Shown: positions 60,392 through 64,000 of the stretch, piece after piece | How the letters are laid out: each line of letters starts with the position of its first letter | How positions within the stretch are numbered: position 1 is the first letter of the stretch | Assembly: GCF_016518545.1 (NCBI RefSeq) | Contig: NZ_JACVTO010000009.1 | Location: 1-64,000 of the forward strand | DNA from: Pseudomonas sp. S30 | GTDB taxonomy: Bacteria; Pseudomonadota; Gammaproteobacteria; Pseudomonadales; Pseudomonadaceae | DNA length: 64,000 bases | Direction of reading: 5' to 3' | Notes under the pieces: generated by a model | The model's input: the letters and a program-made list of their open reading frames with translations, nothing else | Database searches by the model: none | What the model was told of the DNA's origin: nothing | Program-made: the position numbers and the translations under genes

Positions 60392-60418
60392 GATGAAGTC
60401 TCCAGTCGAATAGTCGAA

Positions 60419-61357
60419 TTAGCGAACAACGGTGGTCGAGGCATGCAGGGCGCGGGGATCTTCATCGATCCAGCGAGCGCGGTCGCGCAGGCGGCCACCG
60501 AACAGGGCGGCGAAGCTGGCGAAGAACGCACCGCAGAGCAAGGCGACGAAGGTCCAGATGGCGGTCCAGGCAGCGACCTTGGCTGCCGTGTCAGCCGCTT
60601 GCTGGGCGGTCTGCTTGGCTTGGGCGGCGTCCTGGCGCGCCTCTTCGTACACCTGCTCGACGCGCGACTGGGCTTCGGCCTGGGTCAGACGAGTACGCTG
60701 GGCGACCATTTGCGCCAGGTAGGTACGGTCTTCAGCCGACATGCCGTTGTCCGCTGCCAGGCCACGCATTAGGATGCGGCTGGCGACACCATTGGCGGCA
60801 TCTTCGCTCACACCCACCGGGCCTTCGCTGCGGAACAGACGGTCGACGTAGTAGCCCATCGGGTCGGCAGCGCCGGATGGCTTGTTCTTTTCATCGCTCA
60901 TCGACACGCTGGCGACAGCGCCCGAGGCGGCGGCAGCACCGGCCGAGGCACCTGCACTGGCCAGACCACCTGCCGACGACAGCACCAGCATCGCGGTGAC
61001 CAGGGTCGCCACGGCCCAGGACAGGAAACCATGAGCGGTATCGCGGAAGTACACCTCATCTCCATGCAGATTGGCCCACTTGACCCGCAGCCGGCCGGCG
61101 ATGTAGCCGCCCAGGCCCGACGCCAGGATCTGCGTGATCAGCAGCCAGACGATCGTGGAAACGCCCAGCGCCTTGGCACTGACGCCCTCGTTCGCCCAAG
61201 GCGACGATGCGGCGAAACCCAGGCCAGCGCCCAGGATGACGAGGATCAGTGAGAGGGCAGCCGCCGCAGCGGCACCGGCGAAGATAGCGGCCCAGGAAAC
61301 CCCCGAGCGGTTCGGGGCCTCGGAGACAGCGGTTGGCAGATCGGCAGTGGTTATCAT
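60419..61357 (-). CDS. Membrane protein of unknown function (PhnA-like annotation in pseudomonads)
   Basis: This protein has 312 residues from MITTADLPTAVSEAPNRSGVSW at 61357, where AAGG is spaced nine bases ahead. It has hydrophobic segments near residues 23-50 (WAAIFAGAAAAAALSLILVILGAGLGFAA), 63-85, 105-140, and a final pair near 270-295. In between lies a polar helical region rich in Ala, Gln and Glu (LTQAEAQSRVEQVYEEARQDAAQAKQTAQQAAD), like a coiled coil. Similar proteins carry the label PhnA-like, which is not informative. The 24-residue gene follows directly. Function unknown. Confidence 0.7.
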   Translation of the reverse strand: MITTADLPTAVSEAPNRSGVSWAAIFAGAAAAAALSLILVILGAGLGFAASSPWANEGVSAKALGVSTIVWLLITQILASGLGGYIAGRLRVKWANLHGDEVYFRDTAHGFLSWAVATLVTAMLVLSSAGGLASAGASAGAAAASGAVASVSMSDEKNKPSGAADPMGYYVDRLFRSEGPVGVSEDAANGVASRILMRGLAADNGMSAEDRTYLAQMVAQRTRLTQAEAQSRVEQVYEEARQDAAQAKQTAQQAADTAAKVAAWTAIWTFVALLCGAFFASFAALFGGRLRDRARWIDEDPRALHASTTVVR

Positions 61358-61612
61358 GATTCGGCGCCTTATGATGAAGGTGAGCAAAACTTCCGTTGGT
61401 TTGCACGGTGGACGGTGCAGCCGACGTGCCAGTTGTCACAAAAAATGACCATCAATAAAATCAAAGAGTTACAAATACAAGGGATGTTAGGATCGTGCGA
61501 AACGCCCGAAACCTGCCAACGGGAGTGGGCGTTATGCAGTGCTGCGAGGCCGGTGTGGCTACCCGGCTGTGTCGCGCTTGCCCAGGTTCGGCAGACGTAG
61601 CACTATCGCGCC

Positions 61613-62416
61613 ATGAACACGCCTTTTGCGCCTGACGGCCCCGAACAGACTCCGCTGACGGCACAAGTCGTCGGGCGCTACCACCTGTGCTGGAAGCGGC
61701 GCGATCTGGATGGCGTGATGGCGCTCTACCACCCGCAGGTGAGATACCAGGATTTTTTTCAGAACCGGGTGCTCGGCCTGCACGAGCTGCGCGAGTACGT
61801 TCAAGGCTGCCTGCCCCATCGACAGGGCGAGGACATCGTCCATAACGACCGGATCCGCGTCGACGGCTGTACCGCGTTCATTCAGTACCAGGTCACGGTG
61901 CAAGGCGGCGCCGGGCTGGTGGCGTTCCAGTCCAGCGAAGCGATCACCGTGCGCGACGGGCTGATCTGGCGGGTCAACGAATACGCCACCCTGGTGCGTC
62001 AAGGCTCGGCCAGCCAGGGCAGCGGGCCAGCGCGCCCGGCCATCAGCCGCCTGGGCTTGTCGCCACGCCAACTGAGCACCATGGCTCAGGACCTCGAGCA
62101 CTATTTCCAGCAGCGCCGACCCTATCTGGACCCAGGATTGGACCTGCAACGCGTGGCCAGCGAAAGCGGTTACAGCCGCAACCAGATCTCCTACCTGCTC
62201 AACCAGGTACTGGGGCAGAGCTTCTACCGCTACGTCAACCACGCTCGGGTACTGCATCTGCTCGACGAACTGCAAACGCCCACCGGCACGCTGCGGATCG
62301 ACGAGCTCGCGTTTGCGGCGGGCTTCAACTCTCTGTCGGCGTTCTACAAGAGCTTCCGCGACCATACCGGGTTGTCACCCACAGCCTACCTGAGGCAGAT
62401 GAGGGCGCGACCCTGA
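61613..62416 (+). CDS. AraC-family regulator with N-terminal NTF2-like domain
   Basis: This 267-residue regulator has an N-terminal NTF2/SnoaL-like domain (about 15-128: VVGRYHLCWKRRDLDGVMALYHPQVRYQDFF ... VRDGLIWRVNEYATLV). A C-terminal AraC-type double helix-turn-helix follows (about 165-265: LDLQRVASESGYSRNQISYLLNQVLGQSFYRYVN ... DELAFAAGFNSLSAFYKSFRDHTGLSPTAYLR). The NTF2 fold probably replaces the usual cupin as the ligand pocket. The target and ligand are unknown; the neighbouring membrane-protein operon (divergent, about 255 bases) is a candidate target. Confidence 0.85.
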   Translation: MNTPFAPDGPEQTPLTAQVVGRYHLCWKRRDLDGVMALYHPQVRYQDFFQNRVLGLHELREYVQGCLPHRQGEDIVHNDRIRVDGCTAFIQYQVTVQGGAGLVAFQSSEAITVRDGLIWRVNEYATLVRQGSASQGSGPARPAISRLGLSPRQLSTMAQDLEHYFQQRRPYLDPGLDLQRVASESGYSRNQISYLLNQVLGQSFYRYVNHARVLHLLDELQTPTGTLRIDELAFAAGFNSLSAFYKSFRDHTGLSPTAYLRQMRARP

Positions 62417-62448
62417 GAAGATCGCGCCTCGCCGCCTACGGCCGGTGA

Positions 62449-63003
62449 TCAGCTCTGCGGGAAGCTGATCTCTCCATTGGGGCCGATTTTGCCCTGCACC
62501 TGAGTACCGTCGTCGAAAACGAAAATCCCATTGGGGAACAGCTTGCCAGTGCCTGGGTAATCGATGACCCCATCGGGGTTCTGCACGCTGCCATCGGGGT
62601 AGGTCACGCTACCGTCCGGGCCTTGCTTGGCATCCGGGATCAACGCCTCGATATAGGGCCAGGCGTATAGCCCCACTCCCAGCACTGCCGCCACGGTACT
62701 GGCGACGGTACCCAACTGGCTCAGACGCTCCAGCGCCTCGATGGCTGGCTTGCCACCGGCGGGGGCAGGCACGGGCCGCGGCTTGGGTGCCGGTGGTTTC
62801 TTGTAGCCGGCTGGCGCCTTGATAACCAGGCCTGATTTGACGGGGGGCTTCACCGGCGGCTTCACAGGTGGCTTTACCGGTGGTTTCACCGGCGGCTTGA
62901 TGGGTGGCTTCACCGGCGGCTTCACAGGCGCCGTGACGCCCGGCTTCTTGGGCAGCTTGGGGCCGCCTGCAAAGCGGCGCGGAAGGTCAGAGTGAACGCT
63001 CAT
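62449..63003 (-). CDS. Lys-Pro-Pro repeat membrane protein of unknown function
   Basis: This protein has 184 residues from the ATG at 63003 (AGGAGAG ahead; the open frame upstream is not needed). The N-terminal part is basic and proline-rich, with about seven tandem KPPV units (residues 28-57), then KAPAGYKKPPAPKPRPVPAP. One hydrophobic segment follows (about 98-115, GTVASTVAAVLGVGLYAW). The C-terminal 55 residues repeat a Pro/Asp-Gly pattern (GPDGSVTYPDGSVQNPDG; FPNGIFVFDDGTQVQGKIGPNG), probably short beta-turn repeats. No known domain is recognised. It has no signal peptide; the proline part would lie on the other side of the membrane from the glycine repeats. Confidence 0.75.
   Translation of the reverse strand: MSVHSDLPRRFAGGPKLPKKPGVTAPVKPPVKPPIKPPVKPPVKPPVKPPVKPPVKSGLVIKAPAGYKKPPAPKPRPVPAPAGGKPAIEALERLSQLGTVASTVAAVLGVGLYAWPYIEALIPDAKQGPDGSVTYPDGSVQNPDGVIDYPGTGKLFPNGIFVFDDGTQVQGKIGPNGEISFPQS
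62844..62930. repeat. 12-base tandem repeat encoding KPPV units
   Basis: About seven imperfect copies of a 12-base unit (GGCTTCACCGGC on plus, with third-position changes and one Ile variant) lie inside the gene above. Such in-frame repeats can change copy number without breaking the frame. Confidence 0.8.
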
Positions 63004-63167
63004 CAGGTCTCTCCTGCTGTGTGAGATGTCCGGCAAGCTTAGGTACTCGTTCTGCGCGCCTTGCGTTAGATAGCTATGGCGTTCTCTGCGTGCACGCACG
63101 CAAGACAGCGCGGCACCGCGCCCACTAGCATCGAGCTCATTCCAAGACGCTTCTGGAGCCGTACTCG

Positions 63168-64000
63168 ATGCACGCCTTGCGCACGATCAGCCTGTGGATG
63201 GATCAGCTCGACGAGCCGCTGCAGGCACGCCCTGCCCTGCAGCAGGACATCGACGTGGATGTGTGCATCATCGGCGCCGGCTACACCGGTCTGTGGACCG
63301 CGTACTACCTCAAGCGCCAGGCACCGCACCTGCGCATCGCCATCCTCGAGGCACGGATCGCCGGGTTCGGTGCGTCCGGGCGCAATGGCGGCTGGGTGAT
63401 GGGCAACCTGCTGGGCGAAGACCGTCTGCTGGCCACGCTCTCGGCTCGACAACGCCGCGAGAGCATCGACCTGCTGCACGACATACCCGACGAAGTGCAG
63501 CGCGTGGTGCTGCAAGAAGGCATCGACTGCGATTACCGCAAGGGCGGGGTGATCTATTGCGCGGCCCGCTATCCGGAACAGGAACGCAGCTTGCGCGCCT
63601 ACCTGGATGACCTCTATCGCCAGGGCATGAGCGAAGACGACTACCACTGGCTGAGACCAGAAGCGCTGGCGGGACAGTTGCAGGTCAGCAACGCCTACGG
63701 TGCGATCTTCAGCCCTCACGTGGCGACCATCCAGCCGGCCAGGCTGGTACGTGGCCTGGCGCGGGTGGTCGAGCGCCTGGGCGTGGCGCTCTACGAGAAC
63801 ACCCCTGCTCACGACTGGCACAGTGGCGAGGTGCGCTGCGCCCAGGCGAAGGTACGCTGCCAGTGGGTGGTGCCGGCCGTGGAGGGTTACGCCGCCAGCC
63901 TGCCGCCGCTGGGTCGGTATCAGTTGCCGGTGCAGAGCCTGCTGGTGGCCACCGAGCCACTGCCGGCGTCGGCCTGGGAGCGGATCGGCCTGAGCCAGGG
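63168..64000 (+). CDS. FAD-dependent amine/amino-acid oxidoreductase, 3' end outside window
   Basis: This partial frame runs from ATG 63168 to the window end with no stop (277 complete codons). The N-terminal FAD site is CIIGAGYTGLWTAYYLK (residues about 33-49), followed by ILEARIAGFGASGRNGGWVMG, the pattern of DAO-family oxidoreductases such as gamma-glutamylputrescine oxidase (PuuB/OrdL) and glycine oxidases. The substrate cannot be assigned from this part. It is divergent from the Lys-Pro-Pro repeat gene across 164 bases. Confidence 0.85.
   Translation, partial: MHALRTISLWMDQLDEPLQARPALQQDIDVDVCIIGAGYTGLWTAYYLKRQAPHLRIAILEARIAGFGASGRNGGWVMGNLLGEDRLLATLSARQRRESIDLLHDIPDEVQRVVLQEGIDCDYRKGGVIYCAARYPEQERSLRAYLDDLYRQGMSEDDYHWLRPEALAGQLQVSNAYGAIFSPHVATIQPARLVRGLARVVERLGVALYENTPAHDWHSGEVRCAQAKVRCQWVVPAVEGYAASLPPLGRYQLPVQSLLVATEPLPASAWERIGLSQ

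Overview
This 64 kb window is ordinary chromosomal DNA of a fluorescent Pseudomonas. The gene content and order look like the P. putida group: hupN-yejK, ibaG-murA-hisGDC, mla, kds-lpt-rpoN-hpf-ptsN-rapZ-ptsO, fagA-fumC-sodA, tldD-yhdP-rng-maf-mreDCB, gatCAB, roxSR and dpp. The DNA is GC-rich and densely coding, with GC-rich third positions that create many long antisense shadow frames. I see no rRNA, tRNA, CRISPR, prophage, insertion sequence or replication origin. The species assignment is inference from protein likeness and gene order.

Layout. Bases 1-6.9 kb hold a HU-type histone (minus) divergent from nucleoid protein YejK, then an accessory stretch: a GIY-YIG protein, a secreted halovibrin-like protein, an NTF2-fold protein, a GntR regulator with a CynX-type MFS exporter, and an exported phosphodiesterase. 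From 6.9 to 14.8 kb (all minus) run mlaFEDCB, then ibaG-murA-hisG-hisD-hisC; a clear T-tract terminator separates mla from ibaG. From 15 to 22 kb (all plus) run kdsD-kdsC-lptC-lptA-lptB (Kdo synthesis and LPS transport), then rpoN-hpf-ptsN-rapZ-ptsO (sigma-54, ribosome hibernation and the nitrogen phosphotransferase branch). From 22 to 25.9 kb (minus) lies an iron-starvation operon fagA-fumC-(TPR-like)-sodA-ZIP with a 16/19 Fur box on its promoter. The operon carries an iron-free fumarase and a manganese-type superoxide dismutase.

From 26 to 39 kb come pmbA (minus), darP (plus), then a long minus-strand run mreB-mreC-mreD-maf-rng-yhdP-nit-tldD for cell shape, envelope lipid transport and proteolysis. 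gatC-gatA-gatB (plus) follow at 39.3-42.5 kb, then a short RlpA-like lipoprotein, a cation/calcium antiporter, an AroP-type permease and an AEC carrier. roxSR, the RegBA-type redox two-component pair, sits at 46.6-48.4 kb divergent from a SIMPL-domain protein. From 49.7 to 60.3 kb is a dipeptide uptake cluster: three DppA-like binding proteins, one OprD-family porin (OpdP type), and DppB, C, D and F.

The last 3.7 kb hold a small membrane-protein operon that includes a 24-residue gene, an NTF2-AraC fusion regulator, an unusual Lys-Pro-Pro repeat membrane protein, and the start of a FAD oxidoreductase that runs off the window.

Most of the window is well-known core biology and I did not find a clearly new multi-gene system. 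The best leads are two genes whose natural start codon seems to be non-standard (mreC with ATT, the antiporter with ATC), the 24-residue membrane protein, the Lys-Pro-Pro repeat protein, a long inverted repeat ahead of rpoN, and repeated hairpins between the genes of the dpp cluster.
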